Shown: one piece after another, positions 17,368 through 27,792 of the stretch
Layout: every line of letters begins with the position of its first letter
How positions within the stretch are numbered: position 1 is the first letter of the stretch
Source of the DNA: Paraburkholderia silvatlantica
GTDB lineage: Bacteria > Pseudomonadota > Gammaproteobacteria > Burkholderiales > Burkholderiaceae
DNA length: 64,000 nucleotides
Assembly (NCBI RefSeq): GCF_003096715.1
Contig: NZ_QEOL01000001.1
Coordinates: forward strand, 186,001-250,000
Direction of reading: 5' to 3'
Program-made: the position numbers and the translations under genes
The notes under the pieces: model-generated
Seen by the model: only the letters and a program-made list of their open reading frames with translations
Told to the model about the DNA's origin: nothing
The model's database searches: none

Positions 17368-17849
17368 AAGACGTCCTCTTGTCAGGAACCGCGGCCCGAA
17401 TGGCGCGCTTGAGCGATCAAGTTAGTCCCGTCAATTTCCGTTTCCGATGTCATAGGACGATTTCGCATCGGGACTTTCCCTGCCTGCGCATCACGAGTAC
17501 CCGCACGAGCACCCGTCGCACGGGTGCGGTGGCGATTTTTGACCGCTTTCCGGATTTGCACGCGAGCGATTGGCAGCAACATTTGCCGTTCCTGGGGTGG
17601 TTGACCCGTTTCGGGGTTCGCCCGCCAGGGCTGTTGCCATGCACAAAAGTTGACTTCCATGGCATGGGAATCGGCCCAGGACTAACCCGAATGCAAGAAA
17701 GTATCAGTCTGCGGTCTGATTTTCAGTGGTGGATGCGCGCCGCGGCGGGTAATTTTCCGGTCATGGCGGCGCGCGGTCTGAGGCCAGGTCCAGCGTATGC
17801 GCGAGCAGCCGTCGCAAAACAAGAAGAAACCCGTGCAGGAGGAGTCGAG
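17368..17849. other. divergent intergenic region between transporter and AraC gene
   Basis: 482 bases with no credible coding sequence: the AraC frame is open upstream but lacks homology and a start signal. A hairpin GCACCCGT-CGC-ACGGGTGC (17509-17527) is followed 13 bases later by TTTTT. A partial palindrome, CCATGGCATGG, lies near 17658. It probably carries the promoters of both flanking genes. Confidence 0.4.
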
Positions 17850-18818
17850 ATGCAAACCTTTGGGGCAGCCGCGGCGCACACGAGCGCGCCTTGCGCCACA
17901 CATTCCCAGCCTGACCTCGAACTGGTCGCCGTGCCGCGCGACGAGTCGTTCAAGGTCTGGTCGCACGGCTACCCCTATCGGACGGTGCGCTGGCACTTCC
18001 ATCCCGAGTACGAGATCCATCTCATCACCGCGACCACGGGCAAGTATTTCGTGGGCGATTTCATCGGCAGCTTCGCGCCCGGCAATCTCGTGATGATCGG
18101 CCCGAACCTGCCGCACAACTGGGTAAGCAGCGTGCCGCACGACGAGCCGGTGGACGAACGGTGTCTCGTCCTCCAGTTCGATGCGGATTTCATCGCCCGC
18201 GCGATCAATGCGTTTCCCGAATTCAGGCGCGTTCAGGCGCTGCTCGACGCCTCGTGCTGGGGGCTGCTGTTCACGCCGGAAACGGGCGCGGCCGCCGAGC
18301 CGATCCTGCGCGAGATGCTGGGCGCACAAGGCATGCGGCGTGTCACGCTCTTCATCGATTTGCTCGACCTGCTCGTGCAAAGCGGGGAGCCCGCGGCGCT
18401 CGCAAGCGAGGCGTATCGCGCCGACCCGGCCCGCTATGCCGGTACGCGCATCAATCACGTGCTCGCCTTCATCGGCAAGAATCTTTCGCAGGAGCTGCGC
18501 GAAACGGAGCTGGCCGAACTGGCCGGGCAGAGCGTCAGCGCATTCTCGCGCTATTTCCGCCGCCATACGGGCGTGTCGTTCGTGCGCTACGTGAATCAGT
18601 TGCGCATCAATCTGGCGTGCCAGCTGCTGATGTCGGGCGAACTGAACATCACGAACATCTGTTATCAGGTGGGCTTCAACAACCTCTCGAATTTCAACCG
18701 CCAGTTCCTGTTGATCAAGGAAATGTCGCCGTCGCGCTGGCGATCGTATCAGCGCCTGAATGCCGCGAGCGCGGCCAGCAAGAGCGAAGCCGTGTACGGC
18801 GCGCCTGCGATCGGCTAG
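17850..18818 (+). CDS. AraC-family activator of the ribitol operon (predicted)
   Basis: 322 residues. An N-terminal cupin (about 30-130, RWHFHPEYEIHLIT with the double-stranded beta-helix histidines) is followed by a C-terminal AraC DNA-binding domain (about 200-305) with both helix-turn-helix units: ELRETELAELAGQSVSAFSR, then NITNICYQVGFNNLSNFNR. AGGAGGAG stands before the ATG at 17850, which is preferred over an upstream in-frame codon. It heads the binding-protein/ABC/rbtD/kinase block with the same orientation, so it probably activates that operon in response to ribitol or a related pentitol. Confidence 0.8.
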   Translation: MQTFGAAAAHTSAPCATHSQPDLELVAVPRDESFKVWSHGYPYRTVRWHFHPEYEIHLITATTGKYFVGDFIGSFAPGNLVMIGPNLPHNWVSSVPHDEPVDERCLVLQFDADFIARAINAFPEFRRVQALLDASCWGLLFTPETGAAAEPILREMLGAQGMRRVTLFIDLLDLLVQSGEPAALASEAYRADPARYAGTRINHVLAFIGKNLSQELRETELAELAGQSVSAFSRYFRRHTGVSFVRYVNQLRINLACQLLMSGELNITNICYQVGFNNLSNFNRQFLLIKEMSPSRWRSYQRLNAASAASKSEAVYGAPAIG

Positions 18819-18959
18819 CGGACCGCCCAGCAAGAGACATTCAAACTCAAACGCAGTGCGCATTTCGGGTATTGCGCAGGACGAACTTACGCGTTCACAA
18901 GGCAGCACGACAGCACCGGCAACCCCGGCAGGCATTCAACCAAAAAACGGAGACACCCA

Positions 18960-20018
18960 ATGACCCGACTTCACACCCAACTGATCGGCGCCGCCGCACT
19001 CGGTCTCGCCCTCGCGGGCATCACGCCGGCTTACGCCGCGCCGAGTGGCACGGTCGCGTTCCTGATGCCCGACCAGGCCTCCACGCGCTACGAGCAGCAC
19101 GATTTCCCCGGTTTCAAGGCCGAAATGGGCAAGCTCTGCCCCGATTGCAAGGTGCTTTACCAGAATGCGAATGCCGATGCCTCGCAGCAGCAGCAACAGT
19201 TCAATTCGGTGATCGCCCAGGGCGCGAAGGTGATCGTGCTCGATCCGGTGGATTCCACGGCCGCCGCTTCGCTCGTGCATATGGCGCAAAGCCAGGGGAT
19301 CAAGGTCATTGCGTATGACCGGCCCGTGCCGTCGACGCCTGCCGATTACTACGTGTCGTTCGACAACGAGGAAATCGGCAAGTCCATTGCCCAGTCGCTC
19401 GTGCAGCACCTGAAGGAGTCGGGCGTTGCCGGGAGCAAGGGTGGCGTGCTCGAAGTGAACGGCTCGCCGACTGACGCCGCCGCGGGGCTCATCAAGAAGG
19501 GCATTCACGAAGGGCTGCAGGGCAGCGGCTACAAGACGCTCTCCGAGTACGACACGCCTGAGTGGGCGCCGCCCAAGGCGCAACAATGGGTGAGCGGGCA
19601 GATCACCCGCTTCGGGCCGCAGATCGTGGGCGTGGTGGCCGCCAACGACGGCACGGCAGGCGGCACGGTCGCGGCCTTCAAGGCGGCGGGCGTCAATCCG
19701 GTTCCGCCGGTCACGGGTAACGACGCGACCACCGCGGGCCTGCAACTGATCATCGCGGGCGACCAGTACAACACGATCCTCAAGCCCAGCGAGATCGTGG
19801 CGGGCGCGGCGGCGAAGGTGGCCGTGGGCTTTCTCGACGGCAAGCCCGTGAAGGGCGAGACGACGCTCTTCAAGACGCCCACGCAACTCTTCAAGCCGGC
19901 CGTCATCACGCAGAAGAACATCAAGGCCGAGGTGGTGGACAAGGGCTTCGCGAAAGCAACGGACCTGTGCACGGGGCGTTACGCCGAGGGCTGCAAGAAG
20001 CTCGGCATCGGCGGCTGA
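18960..20018 (+). CDS. periplasmic sugar/polyol-binding protein of ABC transporter
   Basis: 352 residues. A signal peptide (about 1-26, ending PAYA|AP) precedes a periplasmic-binding-protein type I domain (ribose-binding-like). Typical elements are VAFLMPDQASTRYEQHDFPGF, QFNSVIAQGAKVIVLDPVD and VVAANDGTAGGTVAAFKAAG. GGAGA lies before the ATG. It is the first structural gene of the ribitol block; the ligand is inferred to be ribitol or another pentitol from rbtD and the kinase. A strong hairpin follows the stop and may set its higher expression relative to the ATPase. Confidence 0.85.
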   Translation: MTRLHTQLIGAAALGLALAGITPAYAAPSGTVAFLMPDQASTRYEQHDFPGFKAEMGKLCPDCKVLYQNANADASQQQQQFNSVIAQGAKVIVLDPVDSTAAASLVHMAQSQGIKVIAYDRPVPSTPADYYVSFDNEEIGKSIAQSLVQHLKESGVAGSKGGVLEVNGSPTDAAAGLIKKGIHEGLQGSGYKTLSEYDTPEWAPPKAQQWVSGQITRFGPQIVGVVAANDGTAGGTVAAFKAAGVNPVPPVTGNDATTAGLQLIIAGDQYNTILKPSEIVAGAAAKVAVGFLDGKPVKGETTLFKTPTQLFKPAVITQKNIKAEVVDKGFAKATDLCTGRYAEGCKKLGIGG

Positions 20019-20029
20019 TGCGCATGGCC

Positions 20030-20051
20030 GGGCCCGGCGCGCGCCGGGCCC
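20030..20051. repeat. 22-bp GC palindrome between binding protein and ATPase genes
   Basis: A perfect 11+11 inverted repeat, GGGCCCGGCGC/GCGCCGGGCCC, with no T-tract. In RNA it would form a very stable hairpin 12 bases after the binding-protein stop. Such structures often shield the upstream message from decay, giving excess binding protein over membrane components. The role here is inferred. Confidence 0.6.
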
Positions 20052-20078
20052 CGAGAGCAACGAAGAGGTACCCATTTC

Positions 20079-20897
20079 ATGACTGACGAATCTACGAACC
20101 GCGCCACGACACGCGGCGCGAGCGGCGAGCGGGTGCTGAGCCTGCGCGGCATCTCGAAGCACTTCGGTGCGGTTTCGGCTCTCACGGATATCGAGCTCGA
20201 CGTGCATGCGGGCGAGGTAGTCGCCCTCGTCGGCGACAACGGCGCGGGCAAATCGACGCTCGTGAAGATTCTTGCGGGCGTGCATCAGCCGAGCGCCGGA
20301 ACGATCATGTTCCGCGGCCAGCCGGTGAACCTTTCCGATCCGGGCACGGCGCTCGACCTGGGGATAGCGACGGTGTTCCAGGACCTCGCGCTGTGCGAGA
20401 ACCTCGACGTCGTGGCGAACATTTTCCTCGGCCGCGAGTTGAGCCCGTACCGGCTCGACGAGGTCACGATGGAAGTGAAGGCCTGGACGCTCCTCAACGA
20501 GCTTTCCGCGCGTATTCCCAGCGTGCGCGACGTGGTCGCCTCGCTCTCGGGCGGCCAGCGCCAGACCGTGGCGATCGCGCGCTCCCTGCTGCTCGACCCG
20601 AAGCTCATCATGCTCGACGAACCGACCGCCGCGCTCGGCGTGGCCCAGACCGCCGAGGTGCTGAACCTGATCGAGCGCGTGCGCGACCGCGGGCACGCCG
20701 TCATCATGATCAGCCACAACATGGAAGACGTGCGCGCCGTGGCCGACCGCATCGTCGTGCTGCGCCTCGGCCGCAACAACGGGATTTTCTATCCCGATTC
20801 CTCCAACGCCGAACTCGTGGCGGCGATCACCGGGGCGACGGAAAACGCGGTGTCGCGCCGCGCGGGCCGCCGCCAGGCGCAACAGGACGTCCAATGA
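20079..20897 (+). CDS. half-size sugar ABC transporter ATPase
   Basis: 272 residues, one nucleotide-binding domain: Walker A GDNGAGKSTLVKI near residue 52, ABC signature LSGGQRQTVAIAR near 157, and Walker B LIMLDEPTAALG near 178. Classical ribose-type (CUT2) ATPases such as RbsA carry two fused domains of about 500 residues; this one has a single domain and must pair as a homodimer. Its TGA overlaps an ATG (ATGA, 20894-20897), so translation is coupled to the permease downstream. Confidence 0.85.
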   Translation: MTDESTNRATTRGASGERVLSLRGISKHFGAVSALTDIELDVHAGEVVALVGDNGAGKSTLVKILAGVHQPSAGTIMFRGQPVNLSDPGTALDLGIATVFQDLALCENLDVVANIFLGRELSPYRLDEVTMEVKAWTLLNELSARIPSVRDVVASLSGGQRQTVAIARSLLLDPKLIMLDEPTAALGVAQTAEVLNLIERVRDRGHAVIMISHNMEDVRAVADRIVVLRLGRNNGIFYPDSSNAELVAAITGATENAVSRRAGRRQAQQDVQ

Positions 20898-20908
20898 AAG
20901 GAACGATC

Positions 20909-22258
20909 ATGAGCAAGACTATCCATGGCGCTCCGCAGCATGAAACCCCGGACGCTTCAAAGCCCGATTCAAAGCCCGATTCAAAGCCGGATTCGAAGCC
21001 GGATTCGAAGCCCGGCTCAAATCCCGATGCGAAGCCGCTGCTCGACCGCAGCGACGTGCGCGTGAAGCATGCGAGCGGAGTCGGCGAGAGCGTTTCGGCG
21101 TTCGTCGACCGCGTCCGCTCGGGCGACCTGGGTTCGCTCCCGGTCATCGCGGGGCTCGTGATCATCTGGACGGTGTTCACGAGCCTGAACCCCGTGTTTC
21201 TTTCCGCAGACAACCTCGTGAACATGCTGTTCGACTGCTCGACGGTCGGCGTCATTTCGCTTGGCATTGTCTGCGTGCTGCTGCTCGGGCAGATCGATCT
21301 CTCGGTGGGCTCGATGAGCGGCTTCGCTTCGGCGCTCGTCGGCACGTTATGGGTCAACGACGGCTGGCCCGTGCTGCTCGCCGTCGCCGCCGCCATTGCG
21401 GTGGGCGCAGTGATCGGCGCACTGTACGCGCTGCTGCTCAACTGGATAGGTATGCCGAGTTTCGTCTCGACGCTCGCGGGCCTGCTCGCCATCCTCGGCA
21501 TGCAGCTCTACGTGCTCGGCTCGACGGGTTCGATCAATTTGCCGTACGGCTCGGCGATGGTGAATTTCGGACAGCTGATGGTGATTCCGCCGGTCGTCTC
21601 GCACGTGATTGCGCTGCTGCCCGGTATCGTGCTTCTGCTGCTCGGCATGCGCACCCGCGCGCGCCGCCATGCGGCCAGGCTTTCCGCGCCTTCGGTTGCC
21701 GGCCTGCTCGGGCGCGCGGCGGCGCTCACGGTGTTCCTCGAAATCGTCGTGGCCTATCTCAACCGCGGGCGTGGCGTGCCGCTGATGTTCGGCCTCTTTC
21801 TGGGTCTCGCGGTCGTCATGCAGTACGCGCTCACGCGCACGCGCTGGGGCCGTTCGATGCACGCCGTGGGCGGCAATCACGAAGCCGCGCGGCGCGCGGG
21901 CATCAAGGTCGGCGCGATCTATACGAGTGCCTTTGTGCTGTGCGCGAGCCTGGCCGCGATCGGCGGCGTGTTGACCGCGGCGCGCCTCGCTTCGGCGAGC
22001 CAGCAGGCCGGCACCGGCGACGTCAACCTCAACGCCATCGCGGCAGCCGTGATCGGCGGCACGAGCCTGTTCGGCGGGCGCGGCAGCGCGTGGTCGGCGG
22101 TGCTCGGCATTATCGTGATCCAGTCGATTGCGAGCGGTCTGACGCTGCTGAACCTGTCGTCGTCGCTGCGCTTCATGATTACCGGCGCCGTGCTGGCCAT
22201 TGCGGTGATCGTCGATTCGCTCGCCCGCCAGTCGCGCGTTTCGCATGGCCGCGCCTGA
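20909..22258 (+). CDS. sugar ABC transporter permease with repetitive N-terminus
   Basis: 449 residues. The first 70 or so are hydrophilic and include a Ser-Lys-Pro-Asp tetrapeptide repeat. About ten membrane segments follow, with the BPD_transp_2 signature [20 protein letters not shown] near residue 330. The ATG at 20909 has AAAGGA upstream; an in-frame ATG at 20894 overlaps the ATPase stop and is also possible. RbsC-type permeases are usually about 320-400 residues, so the N-terminal tail is an extension. It imports the sugar alcohol delivered by the binding protein. Confidence 0.85.
   Translation: MSKTIHGAPQHETPDASKPDSKPDSKPDSKPDSKPGSNPDAKPLLDRSDVRVKHASGVGESVSAFVDRVRSGDLGSLPVIAGLVIIWTVFTSLNPVFLSADNLVNMLFDCSTVGVISLGIVCVLLLGQIDLSVGSMSGFASALVGTLWVNDGWPVLLAVAAAIAVGAVIGALYALLLNWIGMPSFVSTLAGLLAILGMQLYVLGSTGSINLPYGSAMVNFGQLMVIPPVVSHVIALLPGIVLLLLGMRTRARRHAARLSAPSVAGLLGRAAALTVFLEIVVAYLNRGRGVPLMFGLFLGLAVVMQYALTRTRWGRSMHAVGGNHEAARRAGIKVGAIYTSAFVLCASLAAIGGVLTAARLASASQQAGTGDVNLNAIAAAVIGGTSLFGGRGSAWSAVLGIIVIQSIASGLTLLNLSSSLRFMITGAVLAIAVIVDSLARQSRVSHGRA
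20954..21037 (+). repeat. 7 x 12-bp tandem repeat inside the permease gene
   Basis: Units of GATTCAAAGCCC and close variants run head to tail; units 2 to 5 (20966-21013) are near identical and the outer ones are degenerate. The repeat encodes DSKP repeats in the cytoplasmic tail. Its 12-bp period keeps the frame, so copy-number change would lengthen or shorten the tail without breaking the gene. Confidence 0.9.
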
Positions 22259-22292
22259 GGCGTTCGAACCTGATTCAAGGAGAAAGTCACCC

Positions 22293-23021
22293 ATGTCTGA
22301 ATCGATCAAGGGAAAGGTCGCCGCCATTACGGGCGCGGCGTCCGGCATCGGCCTCGCGTGCGCGCGCGCGTTCGTGGACGAAGGCGCGAAAGTCGTGCTG
22401 ATCGACCGCGCCGAGGACCGGCTCGCGAAATGTTGCGCGGAACTGGGCCCCGATGCGCTGCCGCTCGCCATGGACCTGCTCAACCCCGCGGACCATGCGG
22501 CCATGCTGCCCAGGATTCTCGATCTCGCCGGCGGGCTCGACATCTTCCACGCCAACGCGGGCGCGTATATCGGCGGCGAAGTGGCGAACGGCAATCCCGA
22601 CGAGTGGGACCGCATGCTGAACCTGAACATCAACGCCGCGTTTCGCTCGGTGCATGCGGTGCTGCCTCACATGATCGCGCAGAAGGCGGGCGACATCGTG
22701 TTCACGAGTTCCGTGGCGGGCGTCGTGCCGGTGGTGTGGGAGCCCGTCTACACAGCCTCGAAGTTCGCGGTGCAGGCGTTTGTGCATACTGTGCGCCGCC
22801 AGGTCGCGAAGCACGGCGTGCGCGTGGGCGCGGTGCTGCCGGGCCCCGTGGTCACGGCCTTGCTCGACGATTGGCCCAAGGCGAAAATGGACGAGGCGCT
22901 GGCCCAGGGCAGTCTCATGCAGCCGAAGGAGGTGGCCGATGCCGTGGTATTCATGCTCACGCGGCCGCGCAATGTCACCATTCGCGACCTCGTGATCCTG
23001 CCGAACAGTGTCGATCTGTAA
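22293..23021 (+). CDS. rbtD: ribitol 2-dehydrogenase (SDR family)
   Basis: 242 residues, classical short-chain dehydrogenase. The NAD motif is TGAASGIG (residues 13-20), and the catalytic residues are Ser139/140, Tyr153 and Lys157 in [19 protein letters not shown]. The whole sequence closely resembles my recollection of Klebsiella ribitol dehydrogenase, including [12 protein letters not shown] and the C-terminal ILPNSVDL. It oxidises ribitol to D-ribulose with NAD. AAGGAGA precedes the ATG. Its product is the expected substrate of the kinase that starts 18 bases downstream. Confidence 0.88.
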   Translation: MSESIKGKVAAITGAASGIGLACARAFVDEGAKVVLIDRAEDRLAKCCAELGPDALPLAMDLLNPADHAAMLPRILDLAGGLDIFHANAGAYIGGEVANGNPDEWDRMLNLNINAAFRSVHAVLPHMIAQKAGDIVFTSSVAGVVPVVWEPVYTASKFAVQAFVHTVRRQVAKHGVRVGAVLPGPVVTALLDDWPKAKMDEALAQGSLMQPKEVADAVVFMLTRPRNVTIRDLVILPNSVDL

Positions 23022-23039
23022 ATCTACTGTCAACGAGCC

Positions 23040-24668
23040 ATGACCTCAAATGACCAGGCCGGCGGCGCACGCCATACCGTCGGCGTCGATGTGGGCACGG
23101 GCAGCGCCCGCGCCGGCATTTTCGATTCCGCCGGACGCATGGTGGCGTCGGCGAAACACGATATCACCGTGTTTCACGAGAGCGGCGCGATTGTCGAGCA
23201 ATCGAGCACGCAGATATGGAACGCCGTGTGCCACGCCGTGAAGGAGGCGCTCGCGCAGGCTGCGATCTCGCCGGAGGACATCGCCGGCATCGGCTTCGAC
23301 GCCACCTGTTCGCTCGTCGTGCTCGGCGAGGGCGGCGCGCCGTTGCCCGTTGGCCCGTCCGAAGCGGTCGAACGCGACATCATCGTGTGGATGGACCATC
23401 GCGCCGTGGAGCAGGCCGGGCGCATCAACGCCACGGGCCACGACGTGCTGCGCTTCGTGGGCGGCAAGATTTCTCCCGAGATGGAAACGCCCAAGCTGCT
23501 GTGGCTGCTGGAAAACCGGCCCAGGGTGTTCGCCGCGGCCTGGCAGTTCTTCGACCTGACCGACTTCCTCACGTGGCGCGCCACGGGCGATCTTGCGCGT
23601 TCCACCTGCACGGTGACCTGTAAGTGGACCTATCTCGCGCACGAGCAGCGCTGGGACGAGAGCTACTTCCGCACCGTGGGTCTTGGCGTGCTGGCCGACG
23701 AAGGTTTCGCGCGCATCGGTCAGACGATCGTCGAGCCGGGCACGCCGCTTGGCAACGGGCTCACGCCGGAGGCCGCCGCGCAGCTCGGCCTGCGCGCGGG
23801 CACCGCCGTCGCGGCGGGCGTGATCGATGCGCACGCGGGCGGCATCGGCACGGTCGGCGCGCAAGGGCAGCCCGAGGCGTGCCTCGCGTATGTGTTCGGC
23901 ACCTCGTCCTGCACGATGACGACCACGCGCGACCCCGTGTTCGTGCCCGGCGTGTGGGGACCGTACTACGCGGCGATGGTGCCCGGGGCGTGGCTCAACG
24001 AAGGCGGGCAGTCGGTGGCGGGCGCGGCGATCGAGCGGCTGCTCACGATGCATCCGCTCGCAGCGCAAGCCGCGAGCCGCGCGGCGAGCGAAGGCGAGTC
24101 GCTGCCGACGCTGCTCGCCGGGCTGGCGGCCCAGGCTGCGCAGGGCGGGTCGGGCGCGGTGCGCCTCGCGCACGATGCAGGCCTGCACGTCGTGCCGGAA
24201 TTCCTCGGCAACCGCGCGCCGTTCGCCGATCCGCATGCGCGGGCCGTCATCGCGGGACTCGGCATGGAGTCGGACATGGAGAGCCTCGTCGCGCTCTATG
24301 TCGCGGGCATCGGCAGCATCGGCTATGGACTGCGGCAGATCATCGAGGTGCAGGCCCAGGCGGGCGCGCCGATCGAGCAGGTCGTGATCAGCGGCGGTGC
24401 GGGCAGGCTCGACCTCGTGCGCCAGTTGCTTGCGGACGCAACGGGCAAGCCCGTGCTGGCCACTCGCGCCGAAGAGCCCGTCCTGCTGGGTGCGGCCATG
24501 CTGGGCGCCGTGGCTGGCGGGTTATACGGCAACGCGCGCGAGGCGATGGCAGCGATGTCGCAGATCAGCAAGGTCTACGCACCGGCCACGGGCGAGATCG
24601 CCGCGCTGCACGAAGCGCGTTACCGTGCCTTCACGCAGTTGCAGGACGTGGCGCGCGCGATCCGGTAA
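23040..24668 (+). CDS. FGGY-family pentulose kinase, probable D-ribulokinase
   Basis: 542 residues, FGGY carbohydrate kinase: phosphate loop GVDVGTGSARAGIFD at residues 14-28, and ATP-binding half signatures GTSSCTM and VISGGAGRLDLVRQLLADATGKP. It contains the TCSLV motif (FDATCSLVVLG) associated with the D-ribulokinase branch. It should phosphorylate D-ribulose, made by rbtD, to D-ribulose 5-phosphate, feeding the pentose phosphate pathway. It is the last gene of the ribitol operon; the opposing efflux gene ends 19 bases away. L-ribulose or another pentulose is the main alternative substrate. Confidence 0.82.
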   Translation: MTSNDQAGGARHTVGVDVGTGSARAGIFDSAGRMVASAKHDITVFHESGAIVEQSSTQIWNAVCHAVKEALAQAAISPEDIAGIGFDATCSLVVLGEGGAPLPVGPSEAVERDIIVWMDHRAVEQAGRINATGHDVLRFVGGKISPEMETPKLLWLLENRPRVFAAAWQFFDLTDFLTWRATGDLARSTCTVTCKWTYLAHEQRWDESYFRTVGLGVLADEGFARIGQTIVEPGTPLGNGLTPEAAAQLGLRAGTAVAAGVIDAHAGGIGTVGAQGQPEACLAYVFGTSSCTMTTTRDPVFVPGVWGPYYAAMVPGAWLNEGGQSVAGAAIERLLTMHPLAAQAASRAASEGESLPTLLAGLAAQAAQGGSGAVRLAHDAGLHVVPEFLGNRAPFADPHARAVIAGLGMESDMESLVALYVAGIGSIGYGLRQIIEVQAQAGAPIEQVVISGGAGRLDLVRQLLADATGKPVLATRAEEPVLLGAAMLGAVAGGLYGNAREAMAAMSQISKVYAPATGEIAALHEARYRAFTQLQDVARAIR

Positions 24669-24687
24669 TGGCCTGACCGGTCGCGGC

Positions 24688-25956
24688 TCAGGCCGCCTCG
24701 CCGCTGCGCTGCGCGAGCGCGGCGGCGGCTGCGTCGCTCTGCGCGAGGTGGCGCAGCAGCTTCGTCACCATCACGACGACGGTGAGCGCGAGCAGCACGA
24801 AGAACACCGCGAGCGGCGTGAGCACGTGCACGGAGACGAAACCGGCCAGCCCCATCATCGCCGAGGAAACGAGCAGCAGCGCACAGCCGAGGATCGCGCT
24901 CGTCAAACCGGCAATGTGCGGGAACAGCGAATTGCCCTTGGCCATCAGCGTGGGATACATCGCACCCGCGGAGAGACCCATCACGAGTACGGGAACGGCA
25001 AGCGTCCACACGCGCAGGCCCACCGTGAGCGCGAGCACGAGCATGGCGATTGCCGCGGCCGCCATCACGCGCGCCCCCACGCGCAGACGCTGCTCCGGAG
25101 TGGGCAGGCGCGGGCCGTGGAGCCGGTTCGAGAGGCCGCCCAGGAAATACATCAGGCCGATGCCGAGCGCGAGATAGCCGAAAAAGGTGGGCGGCCTGTG
25201 CAGCGTGTTCTGCACCATGAACGGCCCGACGACGTTGAAGACGAGCAGGATGCTGTAGCACAGGCCCTGGGCGAGGAAGCAGCTCTGGAACACGGGGCTC
25301 GCGAGCACCTTGCCCGCGTTCGCGATGAGCGTGCGCGGTTCCAGACGCACTGGTTGCCGCAAGGTCTCGCGAAAGCGCCACAGCAGCGCCCACATCGCGA
25401 GCGAATAGACGAGCAGGAACACGAGGCAGGCCTTCCAGCCGAACAGCTCCTGCAGATGCGCGCCGATCACCGGCGCGATGATCGGCGCGAGCCCCCACGT
25501 AATCGACATGTAGGTGAACGCGTGCATGAGCGCGGTGCCCACGAACGAGTCGGTGATGATGGCTTTTGCGAGCAGATTGGTCGCGGCGATGCCGAAGCCC
25601 TGCAGGCAGCGCGCCAGCACGAAGGTTTCCAGGTTCGGCGCGGCCAGCGAAAGCAGGCAGCCGATCGTGTACACCACGAGGCCGAAGGCCAGCACGCGCT
25701 TGCGCCCGAGGGCGTCGGAAATCGGCCCGAAGACGAGTTGGCCGAGCGCGTAGGCGGCCAAATAACCGGACACGCTCGACTGGATCGCCTGCGGCGAAGT
25801 CGCGAAGTAGCGCGCCATGGCCGGCAGCGCGGGCACGTAGATATCGATGGCGAGCTGTCCGGCGGAGGCGAACAGGCAGATCAGGAACAGCAGGAAACGC
25901 GGCGAGTTCGCCGGGCGCGCGGCGGTGGCTGGACGTTCGGGCAGATCGTGGGTCAT
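24688..25956 (-). CDS. Bcr/CflA-family MFS multidrug efflux transporter
   Basis: 422 residues with twelve membrane helices. The Bcr/CflA hallmarks are AIDIYVPALPAMARYF in helix 1, the loop motif FGPISDALGRKRVL, and RCLQGFGIAA in helix 4. These proton-driven pumps export drugs such as bicyclomycin, chloramphenicol-type compounds or metabolites. No regulator adjoins it. It is convergent with the ribitol operon, without an evident terminator. The ribosome-binding site before ATG 25956 is poor, so the exact start is uncertain. Confidence 0.82.
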   Translation of the reverse strand: MTHDLPERPATAARPANSPRFLLFLICLFASAGQLAIDIYVPALPAMARYFATSPQAIQSSVSGYLAAYALGQLVFGPISDALGRKRVLAFGLVVYTIGCLLSLAAPNLETFVLARCLQGFGIAATNLLAKAIITDSFVGTALMHAFTYMSITWGLAPIIAPVIGAHLQELFGWKACLVFLLVYSLAMWALLWRFRETLRQPVRLEPRTLIANAGKVLASPVFQSCFLAQGLCYSILLVFNVVGPFMVQNTLHRPPTFFGYLALGIGLMYFLGGLSNRLHGPRLPTPEQRLRVGARVMAAAAIAMLVLALTVGLRVWTLAVPVLVMGLSAGAMYPTLMAKGNSLFPHIAGLTSAILGCALLLVSSAMMGLAGFVSVHVLTPLAVFFVLLALTVVVMVTKLLRHLAQSDAAAAALAQRSGEAA

Positions 25957-26178
25957 GACAGCGTGAAAAGGGGGATTCCGGTGCGGCGGCGCGGGGGCGG
26001 TCGGGCTCCCGGTCGGGCTCCCTTTTGGGAAGGCATGTTCGAATCACGAACACAGCGTCCGGCGCGGCGCAGGCACGTATTGTGCCCGTTATCGCCGAAT
26101 TCCGTGCGACGCCCCTCTCAGGCGCGACGCTTGCTGGGCATCCGCATATCTCGCCCTGGATAGCCCCGGAGTGCCGAC

Positions 26179-26442
26179 ATGCCAGAGAAAAGGCCGAAAG
26201 AGGCCGTGCGCCGCCCGACCAGCGCGGCAGATTACGACGTCTTCTGCGGCGAGCAGATCGACGGCGCGGGCCGCTACTACGGATTGCTGCGGATTCGCCG
26301 CAAGACCGACGGGCGGCTCATCTATCCGTTCGACGGCTGTCCGCGCCCGGGGCCGTGCGCAACGGGACCGCTGGCAAGGCAGGAGGCACTCATGCTCGCG
26401 GACGAACTGATTCGTGCGGACATCGCCATGCCCGAAGGGTGA
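26179..26442 (+). CDS. small conserved hypothetical protein (DUF6723-like)
   Basis: 87 residues, no signal peptide or membrane segment. An N-terminal basic stretch is followed by a compact beta-rich region (YDVFCGEQIDGAGRYYGLLRI; RLIYPFDGC) and a short helix. Proteins of this size with DYDVF...G..YG.LRI are frequent in Burkholderia; I recall the family label DUF6723 but could not check it. Start signals are weak (CGGAG). No function is known to me. Confidence 0.55.
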   Translation: MPEKRPKEAVRRPTSAADYDVFCGEQIDGAGRYYGLLRIRRKTDGRLIYPFDGCPRPGPCATGPLARQEALMLADELIRADIAMPEG

Positions 26443-26611
26443 GTCGGCACTGTGTGCCGAAGGCGCCGGGTATGTCGAGAATTTCATTTCGCGATACGCC
26501 GGTCGAGGAGAAATGAATACTCCGGCCTTTGGAGAATCCGCCTGATTTTGGAACCACTTTTTAGCGCCCGACGCGTAGCATTTTCGCCATTCCGTTGTGC
26601 GAGAAACGAAG

Positions 26612-27778
<1,167 letters not shown>

Positions 27779-27792
27779 AACCTGATTCGCGC

